Positions 1 to 9,136 are shown, counted from the stretch's first letter. The stretch: DNA of 64,000 bases from Sphingomonas nostoxanthinifaciens (GCF_019930585.1 NZ_CP082839.1:310001-374000), one strand, 5' to 3'. The notes: generated from the letters alone by a model not told the origin. Numbers and translations are program-made.

Positions 1-72
1 CGCGAGCCGGTCGGACGGCGCGAGGCCGGTCAGCGCCTGCGCGAAGCGATCGAGATGGTCGCTACCGCCCAT
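1..72 (-). CDS. tilS: Probable tRNA(Ile)-lysidine synthase, N-terminal fragment
   Basis: An ATG at 70-72 opens a minus-strand frame of 24 codons that runs off the left edge; it begins MGGSDHLDRFAQAL. No catalytic motif is reached inside the window. The assignment rests on context: in Sphingomonas and relatives the gene after cpoB/ybgF is commonly tilS, followed by ftsH, and TilS starts with a short helix before its SGGxDS P-loop. The call is an inference and depends on sequence beyond the edge. Confidence 0.45.
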   Translation of the reverse strand, partial: MGGSDHLDRFAQALTGLAPSDRLA

Positions 73-74
73 CC

Positions 75-177
75 GTCATCCCGGCGGAGGCCGGGATCCA
101 GGTCAGGGTAATGGTCGATCGCAGAGCGTTGCCGCATCCGTGCCGCCGTCCTGGATCCCGGCCTGTGCCGGGATGAC
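75..177. repeat. Long inverted repeat, GTCATCCCGGC family, copy 1
   Basis: Two 27-bp arms, 75-101 and 151-177, are inverted copies of each other with two mismatches, separated by a 49-bp spacer. Each arm is itself a small palindrome with core CCCGGC...GCCGGG. The same arm motif recurs at 33881-33948 (inside murD), 47236-47320, 51175-51253 and 63943-64000. It fills the gap between tilS and cpoB and could fold in RNA as a large cruciform or terminator-like hairpin. Confidence 0.85.
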
Positions 178-198
178 GGGGCGCTGCGGCGGTGCGCG

Positions 199-1152
199 TC
201 ACTTGCACTTGGCGTCGCGGCGGCCGGCGGCGACCTTCTGCTTCAGGCTGTCGGGCACCTTGTCGCCATAGGCGCTGTCGAGCTCGTCATAGACGCGGCA
301 GGCGTCGCTGGTCTTCTTGAGCTGGTAGAGCGACTGGCCGAGATAATAGAGGCTGTCGGGCGCACGGTCGCCGCGCGGATTGGTCTGGTAATTGGCGGCG
401 AACGTCTCGGCGGCGCGCGCAGGCTGGCCGTCGTCGAGATAGGCGCGGCCGAGCAGATTCTGTGCATAGCTGGCGCGCTTGCTCTTCGGATATTTGGCGA
501 CGACCGCCTTCAGCGCGGTCTCGGCGTCGGCGAACTTCTTCTGCGACCACAGGCGATAGCCGGCCATGTAGGCGTCCTCGGCCGGATCGCCGCTCGCGGC
601 GCCGGCATCGGCCGCGGGCGCGGGCGTCTCGTCGACCGGTTCGGCGATCAGCTTGGCGGGGCGTCCCGGTGGCGGCGTGGTCTTGCCGCTTTTGGTGGGC
701 CGTGCCGGGGCGGGGCCGGTATCGACGAACGGCGCCGGCGCGGGTGCAGCGAGCGCCGGCGGCGGGGCGGATGCCGCCTCCAGCGTCTTCAGGCGCGTGT
801 CGAATTCCTGCCGGTCGCGCGCGCTCTGTTCGGACATGATCTGCAGCCGATGCTCGGCCTCCTCGACGCGGCCGGTCATCTGCGACACCGCGCGCTCGAG
901 ATCGCTGACGCGCGCCGTCAGGTCGTTGAGCGGCGCGCTCGCCGGCAGGCCGGCCGCCGCCTGCGGTGCGGGCGCGGCGATCTCGGGCTCCGAATAAGCG
1001 GGCGCTCCGCCGGGGAAGACCTTGCGTTGCACGGCCTTCAGCTCGCGCTCGACCCGGTCGACGCGCTGGTCGAGGCCCGGCTTGGAATCGGCCCACGCCG
1101 GCGATGCCGCCGATGCGAGCAGAAGGACGATGCCGAGGCGAAGGCGGGTCAT
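199..1152 (-). CDS. cpoB: Tol-Pal system periplasmic protein CpoB (YbgF)
   Basis: A 317-residue secreted protein. An upstream in-frame ATG exists at 1200, but MTRLRLG at 1152 directly precedes a clear signal peptide with a cleavage-like site after residue 21 (SPAWA|DS), so 1152 is chosen. Residues about 22-130 are heptad-rich and coiled-coil like, including an RVERELKAVQRK segment typical of the YbgF trimerisation region. An Ala/Pro-rich linker follows, then about 120 C-terminal residues of tetratricopeptide repeats (AYMAGYRLWSQKKFADAETA, SKRASYAQNLLGRAYLDDG). CpoB links the Tol-Pal constriction machinery to septal peptidoglycan synthesis in the periplasm. No tol or pal gene is present next to it in this window; the flanking genes are a probable tilS and rodZ. 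Confidence 0.9.
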   Translation of the reverse strand: MTRLRLGIVLLLASAASPAWADSKPGLDQRVDRVERELKAVQRKVFPGGAPAYSEPEIAAPAPQAAAGLPASAPLNDLTARVSDLERAVSQMTGRVEEAEHRLQIMSEQSARDRQEFDTRLKTLEAASAPPPALAAPAPAPFVDTGPAPARPTKSGKTTPPPGRPAKLIAEPVDETPAPAADAGAASGDPAEDAYMAGYRLWSQKKFADAETALKAVVAKYPKSKRASYAQNLLGRAYLDDGQPARAAETFAANYQTNPRGDRAPDSLYYLGQSLYQLKKTSDACRVYDELDSAYGDKVPDSLKQKVAAGRRDAKCK

Positions 1153-1232
1153 GCGGGCTCCCAATGGATATGCGGGCGGCGCTGCCCGCTCACGCCCCAA
1201 GCATAATCAAGCTGACGCGCGGGTGAAGCGCT

Positions 1233-2078
1233 TCAGTTCGCGCCGTTGTCGACCGGGGTCGGCGCGTCGGCCGGCGGCTGCGTCGCGGGTGCGGGCGTCG
1301 CGACGCGCGCCAGCAGCGCGTCGGCCTTGAGCGACACGTTCTTGGCGGCGCGATCGGGATCGCCCACGGGCGGGATCGGCGTCGCGCCGACGGTGATGGT
1401 GGTCACGCCCGGCCGCCCGGTGGTGAGCATCGGCGCGACCGCCGTGGCGGGCACCTCGAAATGATCGGAGGTTTTCAGCAGCCCCATGAACAGCGTCTTC
1501 CCGCTATCCTCCACCTTGATCCACACGTCCTGCGTCGCCCCGATCACCACCGGGCCGCCGATGGCGGGCGCGGCCGGGGCCGGAGCGGCCGGCTGAGGCG
1601 CAGGTGTAGTGGCGGCGACGGGCGGAGTGGCCGGCCGGTCGCTCGACGTTGCGGCAAGCTCGGTCGGCGCCTCGGACTGCGATCCGCGCCAGTAGAGATA
1701 GCCGAGCCCGGCCACGATCGCGATCAGCAGCACGACCAGCGCGAGCCCGGCGGGCGGCGTCCGGTGCGGATCGGCCGGCTCGTAGGTCATCACGTTCTGG
1801 CGCACCACCGTCGCGCCGCCCATCTCCTCGCGGAAATCCTGCGACAGGCGCTGCCCGTCCAGCCCGAGCAGTCGGGCGTAGCTCTTGACGAAACCGGCGC
1901 TGTAGGTCGCGGCGGGAAGCCCCGAATAATCGCCCTCCTCGATCGCGGCGAGATGGCGGATCGGAATGCGCGTGCGCTGGGCGACATCGGTCAGCTCCAG
2001 CCCTTCAGCTTCGCGTGCCGCTCGCAGTCGATCTCCCACGCGTTCGTCGAATGCGCCCGCCTCGCCCTGATCGCTCAC
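1233..2078 (-). CDS. rodZ: RodZ-type helix-turn-helix membrane protein
   Basis: A 281-residue bitopic protein with the RodZ layout. A cytoplasmic HTH_25 domain spans about residues 12-85 (DRLRAAREAEGLELTDVAQR, then YSAGFVKSYARLLGL). A single membrane helix lies at about 109-130, followed by a Pro/Ala-rich linker and a C-terminal DUF4115 domain from about 185. The start is GTG at 2076-2078, preceded by a near-perfect ribosome binding site GGAGGTTAA. RodZ couples MreB filaments to the wall elongation machinery in rods. mreB is not in view, so the exact role here is inferred from domain order. It lies between ptsP and cpoB on the same strand. Confidence 0.85.
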   Translation of the reverse strand: MSDQGEAGAFDERVGDRLRAAREAEGLELTDVAQRTRIPIRHLAAIEEGDYSGLPAATYSAGFVKSYARLLGLDGQRLSQDFREEMGGATVVRQNVMTYEPADPHRTPPAGLALVVLLIAIVAGLGYLYWRGSQSEAPTELAATSSDRPATPPVAATTPAPQPAAPAPAAPAIGGPVVIGATQDVWIKVEDSGKTLFMGLLKTSDHFEVPATAVAPMLTTGRPGVTTITVGATPIPPVGDPDRAAKNVSLKADALLARVATPAPATQPPADAPTPVDNGAN

Positions 2079-2169
2079 TTAACCTCCGGCCGCGGTATGC
2101 TGACTAATCTGAATCAGGGAAGGCATAGTCAAACGCCCCTGTCAAATCGGACCCTGCCGCCATCCGCCC

Positions 2170-4446
2170 TCACGCAATGCGGACGTCGTTCGCGGTCGCC
2201 CAATGGGTAAGCTCGGCGCGCATGTCGCGCGGCGGGTGGACGAGCCATTCCGACATCACCCGCCGGATCGCGGACAGGTCGACCGAGCGGACCATCGCCT
2301 TGACCGGGCCGATCGCCGCGGGCGTGATCGACAGTCGTTCGATCCCGATCCCGATCAGCGCCAATGCCTCCAGCGCGCGCCCGCCCATCTCGCCGCACAC
2401 GCCGACCGGCACGCCCGCCGCGTCGGACTGACGCACCACCCGCGCGAGGAAGCGCAGGATGGCGGGCGACAGCCAGTCGTAGCGTTCGGCCAGCTTGGGA
2501 TGGGCCCGATCGGCCGCGAACAGGAATTGCGTGAGATCGTTGGTGCCGATCGAGAGGAAGTCGATCTGGGGCAGCAATATGTCGAGGCTCTCCGCCAGCG
2601 CCGGCACCTCGAGCATCGATCCGTAGCGGACGGCGAGCGGCAGGGCCTTGCCCTTGCGCGCGACGCGCGCGCGCTGCGCCTCGAACAAGGCGCGCGCCTG
2701 CTCGAACTCCCACGGCTCGGACACCATCGGGAACATGACGTTCAGCGTGCGGCCGCCGGCCGCGGCGATCAGCGCCTCGGCCTGCGCCTTCATCAGCGCG
2801 TCGCGCTCCAGCGCCAGCCGGATCGCGCGCCAGCCCATCGCCGGATTCTCCTCGTCAGGATCGTCCGCATTCATGTAGGGCAGCACCTTGTCGCCGCCGA
2901 TGTCGACCGTGCGGAAGATCACTGGCCGGTCGCCCGCGGCGTCCAGCACGTCGCGATAGATGCGCTGCTGGCGCTCGCGCTTGGGGAATTCGGCCGAGAT
3001 CAGGAACTCGAACTCGGTGCGGAACAGGCCGATGCCGTCGGCACCGGTCGTGTCGAGCGCGGCGACATCGTCGCGCAGCCCCGCATTGACCATCAGGGTG
3101 ATGCGCGTGCCGTCCAGCGTCACCGGCGGCAGGTCGCGCATCGCGGCGAACTCGGCGCGCCTTTTCTGCCCCAGCGCGAGCTTCGCGTCGAACGCCTCCT
3201 CGGTGGTGGCGACCGGGCGGACGAAAGCGGCGCCCTGACCCGCGTCGAGCAGCACCATGTCGCCCTCGGCGATGGTCCGGCGGGCGTCGCGCACCCGGCC
3301 CAACACCGGAACGCCCATCGCGCGCGCGACGATCACGACATGCGCCGTCAGCGATCCCTCCTGCAGGATCACGCCCTTCAGCCGCCGGCGATCATATTCC
3401 AGCAATTCGGCCGGCCCCAGATTGCGCGCGATCAGGACCGAGTCGCGGCGCAGGCCGAGCTGGGCGGCGGTGCCGAGCTGGCCCGAAACCATGCGCAGCA
3501 GCCGGTTCGAGAGATCCTCCAGATCGTGCATGCGATCGGCGAGCAGCGGGTCGTCGATCTCGCGCATCCGCATCCGCGTGCGCTGCTGGACGCGCTCGAT
3601 CGCCGCTTCGGCGGTCAGGCCCGAGTCGATCGCCTCGTTGATGCGACGGCTCCAGCCCTCGTCGTAGGCGAACATCTTGTAGGTGGCGAGAATGTCCTGA
3701 TGCTCGCCCGCCACGCCAAACTCGGCCTGGCTCATCATGCGGTCGATCTGGTCGCGCATCTTGTCGAAGGCCGAATAGACGCGGCGGCGCTCGGCCTCCG
3801 TATCCTCCGCCATCATATGCTCGACCACGACGCGCGGCTGGTGGAAGACGGCATAGCCGGCGCCCATCCCGTCGACCAGCTTGAGGCCGCTCAGGCGGAT
3901 CGCGCCCTGATCGCGGGCATCGGCGCTGCGCGCGGCCGCCTCGTCGATCAGGCCGGCGCCGGCGATCAGCTCGGCCAGCACCATCGCGACGGTCTGCAGC
4001 GCCTCGATCTCGACATCGTCGTAGCGGCGCGATGCGACGTGCTGCACGCACAGCACGCCGACCGAGCGCTCGGCGCGGACGATCGGCACCCCGGCGAAGC
4101 TGTGATAGAGATCCTCGCCGGTCTCCGGCTTGTACGAGAAATCGGGATGGCTGGTCGCCTCAGCGAGATTGAGCGTCTCGACATCCTCGGCGATCGTGCC
4201 GACCAGCCCCTCGCCCAGCGCGAGCGTGGTGACGTGCACCGCCTCCTGGTTGAGCCCGCGCGTGGCGTAGAGTTCCAGCACGCCGTCGCGCAGCAGGTAG
4301 ATCGAGCAGACCTCGCTGTTGAGCGCTTCGCCGATGATCTGCACGACCTGATTGAGCTTCGCCTGCGCGGCGGTGCGCGCCGCCATCACGTCGTGCAGCC
4401 GCGTCAGGATCTCGCGCGCGGCGGACGTGGCGGAAGGAGCACCCAT
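2170..4446 (-). CDS. ptsP: PEP-protein phosphotransferase EI-Ntr
   Basis: A 758-residue nitrogen-PTS enzyme I. The order is a GAF domain (about 20-165), the EI N-terminal helical and phosphohistidine domains (about 175-400) with the active His369 in SLTAHVVIVARAMG, and the PEP-binding TIM barrel (about 430-740). The barrel has FRTEFEFL, the substrate motif IGTNDLTQFLFAADR and the conserved cysteine in GVCGEMGG. It moves phosphate from PEP to NPr and then EIIA-Ntr, a regulatory cascade rather than sugar uptake. The GAF domain marks it as PtsP, which is known to sense glutamine in other proteobacteria. NPr and EIIA-Ntr are not in the window. It starts at the ATG at 4444-4446. Confidence 0.95.
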   Translation of the reverse strand: MGAPSATSAAREILTRLHDVMAARTAAQAKLNQVVQIIGEALNSEVCSIYLLRDGVLELYATRGLNQEAVHVTTLALGEGLVGTIAEDVETLNLAEATSHPDFSYKPETGEDLYHSFAGVPIVRAERSVGVLCVQHVASRRYDDVEIEALQTVAMVLAELIAGAGLIDEAAARSADARDQGAIRLSGLKLVDGMGAGYAVFHQPRVVVEHMMAEDTEAERRRVYSAFDKMRDQIDRMMSQAEFGVAGEHQDILATYKMFAYDEGWSRRINEAIDSGLTAEAAIERVQQRTRMRMREIDDPLLADRMHDLEDLSNRLLRMVSGQLGTAAQLGLRRDSVLIARNLGPAELLEYDRRRLKGVILQEGSLTAHVVIVARAMGVPVLGRVRDARRTIAEGDMVLLDAGQGAAFVRPVATTEEAFDAKLALGQKRRAEFAAMRDLPPVTLDGTRITLMVNAGLRDDVAALDTTGADGIGLFRTEFEFLISAEFPKRERQQRIYRDVLDAAGDRPVIFRTVDIGGDKVLPYMNADDPDEENPAMGWRAIRLALERDALMKAQAEALIAAAGGRTLNVMFPMVSEPWEFEQARALFEAQRARVARKGKALPLAVRYGSMLEVPALAESLDILLPQIDFLSIGTNDLTQFLFAADRAHPKLAERYDWLSPAILRFLARVVRQSDAAGVPVGVCGEMGGRALEALALIGIGIERLSITPAAIGPVKAMVRSVDLSAIRRVMSEWLVHPPRDMRAELTHWATANDVRIA

Positions 4447-4522
4447 AAACCGGGGCTAACAGAAACCGGGCGCGCGGCAAATGCCTCGATCCGTCGCGTT
4501 TCCCCGCATCGGCCCAGCCGCA

Positions 4523-4530
4523 TTAACCAT
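4523..4530 (+). promoter_or_regulatory. Possible CtrA half-site TTAACCAT
   Basis: TTAACCAT matches the half-site described for alphaproteobacterial CtrA. It sits in the 149-bp gap between divergent ptsP and the small plus-strand gene at 4596. Only one half is seen, with no second TTAA at a 7-bp spacing, so this is weak. Confidence 0.25.
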
Positions 4531-4595
4531 CAGGCAGGATTATCGGATCATCCGGCCGGGGTGCGGATTTGACCAACGGAACGGACGAGCGACCG

Positions 4596-4859
4596 ATGAC
4601 CGACAGCATGGCTGGAACCTGGGGCACGGTGATCGATGAAATGCAGGCGGTGGAGCGTGGTCTGCCGCACGGCGAGATGTGGGCGGTCGATGCTGTCTAC
4701 CACCTCGCCGTGCTGGTGTCGGGGCTGACCGACCATCTGCCCGACGAACAGCGGGCGACGCTGATCCACGTCGGCGCGCTGATCGCGCGCGAGGCGAACC
4801 GCGAGACGATGGCCGCGCTGCAGGCCGATCTGGTGCTGCGAAAGGTGGCGCCGCGCTAG
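4596..4859 (+). CDS. Small conserved-looking protein of unknown function
   Basis: An 87-residue acidic, mostly helical soluble protein beginning MTDSMAGTWGTVIDEMQAVE. An in-frame TTG at 4569 would add nine residues; the ATG at 4596 is preferred and has a weak GGACGAG upstream. There is no signal peptide, membrane segment or recognisable motif; a stretch near the middle (VYHLAVLVSGLTDHLPDEQR) looks like a helix-turn-helix of amphipathic type. It stands alone on the plus strand between two minus-strand genes. Codon use matches its neighbours and supports coding. I do not recognise a family. Confidence 0.65.
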   Translation: MTDSMAGTWGTVIDEMQAVERGLPHGEMWAVDAVYHLAVLVSGLTDHLPDEQRATLIHVGALIAREANRETMAALQADLVLRKVAPR

Positions 4860-4869
4860 GCTGGAGCCG

Positions 4870-5883
4870 TCAGGCTCCGCGTCGGGCCAGCGCGGCTTCG
4901 CCCTGATCGAGCAACGCGGCGACGATGTCTGCCACCGGTTCCTCCTTCGTCACCATGCCGACCGACTGACCGGCCATCACCGAGCCATGCTCGACGTCGC
5001 CGTCGATCACCGCACGGCGCAGCGCGCCGGCCCAATAATGTTCGATCTGGAGCTGCGCCTCGGCCATGGCGAGCCGCCCCTCGTCCAGCGCCTGCGCCAC
5101 CTCGCGCTGCTTGGCCGAGAACAATTCACCGCCGGCATTCTTGAGCGCGCGCACCGGGATCACCGGCAGGCGCGGGTCGATCTGCACGCTCGCCACCGCG
5201 TCGCGCGCCGAGGCACGGATGAACGCCTTCTTGAAGTTCGGATGCGCGATGCACTCGGTCGCGCAGACGAAGCGCGTGCCGAGCTGGACGCCGGCTGCGC
5301 CCATTTCGAGATAACCCGCCATCGCCTCGCCGCGGCCGATGCCGCCGGCGACGAACACCGGCACCTGCTCGGCGATCTCGGGCAGCATCTCCTGTGCCAG
5401 CACGCTGGTCGAGACCGGGCCGATATGGCCACCGGCCTCCATTCCCTCGATCACCAGCGCATCGACGCCCGACCGGATCAGCTTCTTGGCAAAGGGCAGC
5501 GTCGGCGGGAAGCACAGCACCTTGGCGCCGCCGCCCTTGATCCGGTCGATCGCGCCGGCCGGCGGCAGCCCGCCCGCCAGCACGACATGGCCGACGCCGT
5601 GGCGTCCGCACACGTCGATCAGCTCCGCCAGCATCGGGTGCATCGTGATGAGGTTCACGCCGAACGGCCGGTCGGTCATCGCCTTGGTCGCGGCGATCTC
5701 GGCATCCAGCAGATCGGGCGTCATCGCGCCACACGCGATCACACCGAAGCCGCCCGCATTGGAGATGGCCGAGACGAGATGCCGTTCGGACACCCACGAC
5801 ATCGCGCCGGCCATGATCGCATGGGTGCTGCCGAGGAAGGCCGCACCGCGCGCCATCAGCGCGTCGAGCTTGGGATGGCTCAC
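4870..5883 (-). CDS. Nitronate monooxygenase family flavoprotein
   Basis: A 337-residue FMN-dependent TIM-barrel enzyme of the nitronate monooxygenase / 2-nitropropane dioxygenase family. Visible hallmarks are AGGFGVIACG near residue 44, FGVNLITMHP, the GMEAGGHIGP loop with the catalytic-type His, and the phosphate-binding AGGIGRGEAMAGYLEMGA followed by GVQLGTRFV. Members oxidise nitronates to carbonyls plus nitrite; some are enoyl reductase-like, so the substrate is not settled by sequence. The start is GTG at 5881-5883, overlapping the lysC stop by 4 nt (GTGA), so it is probably translated from the lysC transcript. A link to aspartate-family biosynthesis is not obvious. Confidence 0.85.
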   Translation of the reverse strand: MSHPKLDALMARGAAFLGSTHAIMAGAMSWVSERHLVSAISNAGGFGVIACGAMTPDLLDAEIAATKAMTDRPFGVNLITMHPMLAELIDVCGRHGVGHVVLAGGLPPAGAIDRIKGGGAKVLCFPPTLPFAKKLIRSGVDALVIEGMEAGGHIGPVSTSVLAQEMLPEIAEQVPVFVAGGIGRGEAMAGYLEMGAAGVQLGTRFVCATECIAHPNFKKAFIRASARDAVASVQIDPRLPVIPVRALKNAGGELFSAKQREVAQALDEGRLAMAEAQLQIEHYWAGALRRAVIDGDVEHGSVMAGQSVGMVTKEEPVADIVAALLDQGEAALARRGA

Positions 5884-7139
5884 GCGGCCTCGTCGCTGGC
5901 GTCGAGCCCGTAGGCGGTGTGGAGCACGCGGACGGCGAGCTCGGTATAATCCTCGTCGATCAGCACCGAGACCTTGATCTCGCTGGTGGTGATGGCGAGC
6001 ACGTTGATCTTGCGGTCGGCCAGTGCCTTGAACATCTGCGCCGCGACGCCGGCGTGGCTACGCATGCCGACGCCGACGACGGTGATCTTCGCCACCGACG
6101 TGTCGTGGATCACCTTGTCGTAGCCGATCGCGTCCTTCGCCTTGTCCAGCACGTCCAGCGCGCGCGCCAGTTCGGCGGCGGGCACGGTAAAGGTCACATC
6201 GGTCGAGCCGGTCGAATGCGCGACGTTCTGCACGATCATGTCGACGTTGATGCTGGCCTCGGCCAGCGGCGAGAAGATGCTCGCCACCGCGCCGGGCCGG
6301 TCGGGCACGGCGGTGAGCGTCACCTTCGCCTCGTTCTTGTCGTGCGCGATGCCGGTGATGAGCTGGCGTTCCATCTTTTCCTCGAGTTCTTCCTCGTTCA
6401 CGATCATCGTACCCGGCAGGTCGCCCCCGTCCGGCGCGTCGCCGAACGAAGACAGCACCTGGACGCGCACGCCCTCCTTCATCGCCAGGCCGACCGAGCG
6501 GGTCTGCAACACCTTGGCACCGACGCTCGCCAGCTCGAGCATCTCTTCGTAAGTCACATACTTCAGTTTGCGCGCCTTGGGCACGATGCGCGGATCGGTG
6601 GTGTAGACGCCGTCGACGTCGGTGTAGATGTCGCAGCGATCCGCCTTCATCGCGGCGGCGACCGCGACCGCGCTGGTATCCGATCCGCCGCGGCCGAGGG
6701 TGGTCACCCGCCCGTCGGCGGCCATGCCCTGGAAGCCGGGGATCACCGCGACCTCACCCGAGGCCATCGCCGCGCCGAGCGCCGTGGTATCGATGCCGGT
6801 GATGCGCGCCGACGCATGCGCGTCGGACGTCTCGATCGGCATCTGCCAGCCGAGCCACGATCGCGCACGCACGCCCAGCGCCTGCAGCGCGATCGCCAGC
6901 AGCCCGCTGGTCACCTGCTCGCCCGACGCGACCACAACGTCATATTCGCGGCGGTCGTAGAGCGGGCTGGCCTCGCGGCAGAAATTGACGAGGCGATCGG
7001 TCTCGCCCGCCATTGCCGAGACGACGACCGCGACCTCGTTGCCACGCTCCACCTCGCGCTTCACGCGGGTGGCGACATTGCGGATGCGCTCGATGCCGGC
7101 CATCGAGGTCCCGCCGAACTTCATCACGATACGGGCCAT
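5880..7139 (-). CDS. lysC: Aspartate kinase
   Basis: A 419-residue aspartokinase, the first step of lysine, threonine and methionine synthesis (aspartate to aspartyl phosphate with ATP). The N-terminal kinase domain has KFGGTS at residues 7-12, the loop GRGGSDTSAVAVAAAM near 150, and DVDGVYTTDPRIVPKAR. Two ACT domains fill about residues 265-419 (LTAVPDRPGAVASIF and VGVGMRSHAGVAAQMFKAL), the usual site of feedback inhibition by lysine or threonine. It is monofunctional, with no homoserine dehydrogenase fusion. The gene is divergent from ubiG across 78 bp. Confidence 0.96.
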   Translation of the reverse strand: MARIVMKFGGTSMAGIERIRNVATRVKREVERGNEVAVVVSAMAGETDRLVNFCREASPLYDRREYDVVVASGEQVTSGLLAIALQALGVRARSWLGWQMPIETSDAHASARITGIDTTALGAAMASGEVAVIPGFQGMAADGRVTTLGRGGSDTSAVAVAAAMKADRCDIYTDVDGVYTTDPRIVPKARKLKYVTYEEMLELASVGAKVLQTRSVGLAMKEGVRVQVLSSFGDAPDGGDLPGTMIVNEEELEEKMERQLITGIAHDKNEAKVTLTAVPDRPGAVASIFSPLAEASINVDMIVQNVAHSTGSTDVTFTVPAAELARALDVLDKAKDAIGYDKVIHDTSVAKITVVGVGMRSHAGVAAQMFKALADRKINVLAITTSEIKVSVLIDEDYTELAVRVLHTAYGLDASDEAA

Positions 7140-7217
7140 TGAGCGTCGATCTTCGCAACTAAATTACGGGAATGCCGGCTTGGGCGCAGGCGGGCGCTCT
7201 GCTAGCGGCATGACATC

Positions 7218-7943
7218 ATGAACGCAACCGACACGATCGTTCCCGCCGAGGCGGCGCATTTCGGCACGCTCGCGGCGGAGTGGTGGGATCCCAAGGGCTC
7301 GTCGGCGATGCTGCACCGGCTGAACCCGGCGCGGCTGGTCTATCTGCGCGCGCAGGTCGATGCGGCGTGGGACCTCGATCCGCGCACACGCACGCCGCTC
7401 GCCGGTCGCCGCGCGCTCGACGTCGGCTGCGGCGCGGGTTTGCTGTCGGAGCCGCTGGCGCGGCTCGGCGCGGCGGTCACTGGGCTCGACGCTGCGCCCG
7501 AAAATGTCGCGGTCGCGCGGGCGCATGCGGCGGGGCAGGGGCTGGCGATCGACTATCGGGCGGGCGATCTCGCGCAGGTGGCGGGCGAACGGTTCGATCT
7601 GGTCGTGTCGATGGAGGTGATCGAGCATGTCGCCGATCCGGCCGCGTTCGTCGCCGGCCTTGCCGGCGCGCTCGCCGACGATGGCCTGCTGATCCTCTCG
7701 ACCCCCAACCGCACGCCGCTGTCGCGGCTCGCACTCATCACCGTGGGCGAGGGGCTGGGGATGGTGCCGAAGGGCACGCACGACTGGAGCCGGTTCCTCA
7801 CCCCCGACGAACTGACTGCATTGCTGGTGGCGGAAGGGCTGGACGTCGTCGATACGCGCGGGCTGGCGTTCGATCCGCGCACCGGCTTCACTCTGTCGGC
7901 CAATATGGCGATGGGTTATTTCGTCACGGCGCGCAGGAGCTAG
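7218..7943 (+). CDS. ubiG: Ubiquinone biosynthesis O-methyltransferase UbiG
   Basis: A 241-residue class I SAM-dependent methyltransferase. The start region (EAAHFGTLAAEWWDPKGSS) is characteristic of UbiG, followed by the SAM motif DVGCGAGLLSEPLARLG, then MEVIEHVADP and STPNRTPLSRL. UbiG makes both O-methyl transfers in ubiquinone synthesis at the inner membrane. The next gene starts one base after its stop (TAG C ATG), so the two are probably co-transcribed. Confidence 0.95.
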   Translation: MNATDTIVPAEAAHFGTLAAEWWDPKGSSAMLHRLNPARLVYLRAQVDAAWDLDPRTRTPLAGRRALDVGCGAGLLSEPLARLGAAVTGLDAAPENVAVARAHAAGQGLAIDYRAGDLAQVAGERFDLVVSMEVIEHVADPAAFVAGLAGALADDGLLILSTPNRTPLSRLALITVGEGLGMVPKGTHDWSRFLTPDELTALLVAEGLDVVDTRGLAFDPRTGFTLSANMAMGYFVTARRS

Positions 7944-7944
7944 C

Positions 7945-9135
7945 ATGATCCGGTTCGATCCCGACGCCGCCACCGCCGCCTACATGGCGACGCTGTCGCC
8001 CGCGGCGCATGCCCGCGCGACCGCTTACACGCAGGGCGGCCACTGGCTGCTATTGTGGGGCTGGCTGGTCACCGTGCTCGCCGCGTGGATCATCCTGCGG
8101 TCGGGTCTGCTCGTCCGCATCCGCGACCGGATCGAGCGGCGGCGCGCGCGGCCGAACCTCGCCGTGCTCGGCTGCGTGGTCGCCTTCCTGGTGGCGGACT
8201 GGCTGCTCGAACTGCCCTGGTCGATCTATTCGGCATGGTGGCGCGAGGGCCAATATGGCCTGACCAAGCAGCCACTCGGCGGCTGGCTCGGCGAGAATCT
8301 CATGTCGTTCGCGATCAGCGCGATCGTGTGGGCGCTGATCGGGCTCGCGGTCTTCGCGCTGATCCGCCGTGCGCCGCGCTGGTGGTGGGCGTGGTCGGGC
8401 GGGGTGGTCGTGCTGGCGCTGGCGGTGCTGCTGATCCTCGGGCCGATCCTGATCGAGCCTTTGTTCAACACCTATACGCCGGCCCCGCCGGGGCCGACGC
8501 GCGACGCGGTGGTGGCGTTGGCGAAACGGAGCGGCGTGCCGTCGGACAAGATCTTCGTCTTCAACGGCTCGAAGCAATCCGAGCGCTACACCGCCAACGT
8601 CTCCGGCCTGTTCGGCAGCGCGCGCGTCGCGATGAGCGACACGATGTTCGCGCAGGGCGCCGATCTGGCCGAGGTGCGCGGCGTCGTCGGCCACGAAATG
8701 GGCCATTATGCCCGCGCGCATGTGCTGTGGATGGTGCTGGGGTTCGGCCTGATCGCGATCGTGGGGCTGTGGATCGTCGGCCGCTTCTTTCCGGTCGTGC
8801 TCGGCTGGACCGGGCAGGCTGCTCGAATCGCGGGCATCGCCGATCCGGCCGGCCTGCCCGTGCTGATGGCGATGATCGCCACGCTCGGCCTGCTCGCCAC
8901 GCCGCTGACCAACACGCTGACCCGGCTGGAGGAAAGCGACGCCGATCGCTTTTCCTACGATCATGCGCACGAGCCCGACGGCATGGCGAAGGCGCTGGTC
9001 AAGACGATCGCCTATCGCGCCTCCTCGCCGTCATGGATCGAGGAGGCGATCTTCTACGATCATCCGAGCGTCGAACGGCGCGTGCATCGGGCGATGGTGT
9101 GGAAGGCGCAGCATCCCGATCTCGTCGGGAAGTGA
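7945..9135 (+). CDS. M48 family membrane metalloprotease (Ste24/CaaX-like)
   Basis: A 396-residue multi-pass membrane zinc protease. The zinc site HEMGH is at residues 250-254 (VVGHEMGHYARAH), and the third ligand region is LEESDADRFSYDHAHEP. Hydrophobic segments precede the site (about 35-55, 68-90, 115-140, 150-175) and follow it (about 265-285, 300-325). The N-terminal layout, including the segment before FVFNGSKQSERYTANVSG, matches the CaaX-prenyl protease Ste24 group (peptidase M48A) rather than the smaller HtpX. In bacteria these are thought to act in envelope protein quality control. It follows ubiG by one base and converges with the next minus-strand gene (stops 2 bp apart). Confidence 0.9.
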   Translation: MIRFDPDAATAAYMATLSPAAHARATAYTQGGHWLLLWGWLVTVLAAWIILRSGLLVRIRDRIERRRARPNLAVLGCVVAFLVADWLLELPWSIYSAWWREGQYGLTKQPLGGWLGENLMSFAISAIVWALIGLAVFALIRRAPRWWWAWSGGVVVLALAVLLILGPILIEPLFNTYTPAPPGPTRDAVVALAKRSGVPSDKIFVFNGSKQSERYTANVSGLFGSARVAMSDTMFAQGADLAEVRGVVGHEMGHYARAHVLWMVLGFGLIAIVGLWIVGRFFPVVLGWTGQAARIAGIADPAGLPVLMAMIATLGLLATPLTNTLTRLEESDADRFSYDHAHEPDGMAKALVKTIAYRASSPSWIEEAIFYDHPSVERRVHRAMVWKAQHPDLVGK

Positions 9136-9136
9136 T

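Noticed and set aside
2203..4572. A long open frame (789 codons) antisense to ptsP
   Set aside because: Such frames arise from the G+C-rich third-position bias of the real gene; the product is His/Arg/Ala-rich with no domain, while ptsP is complete.
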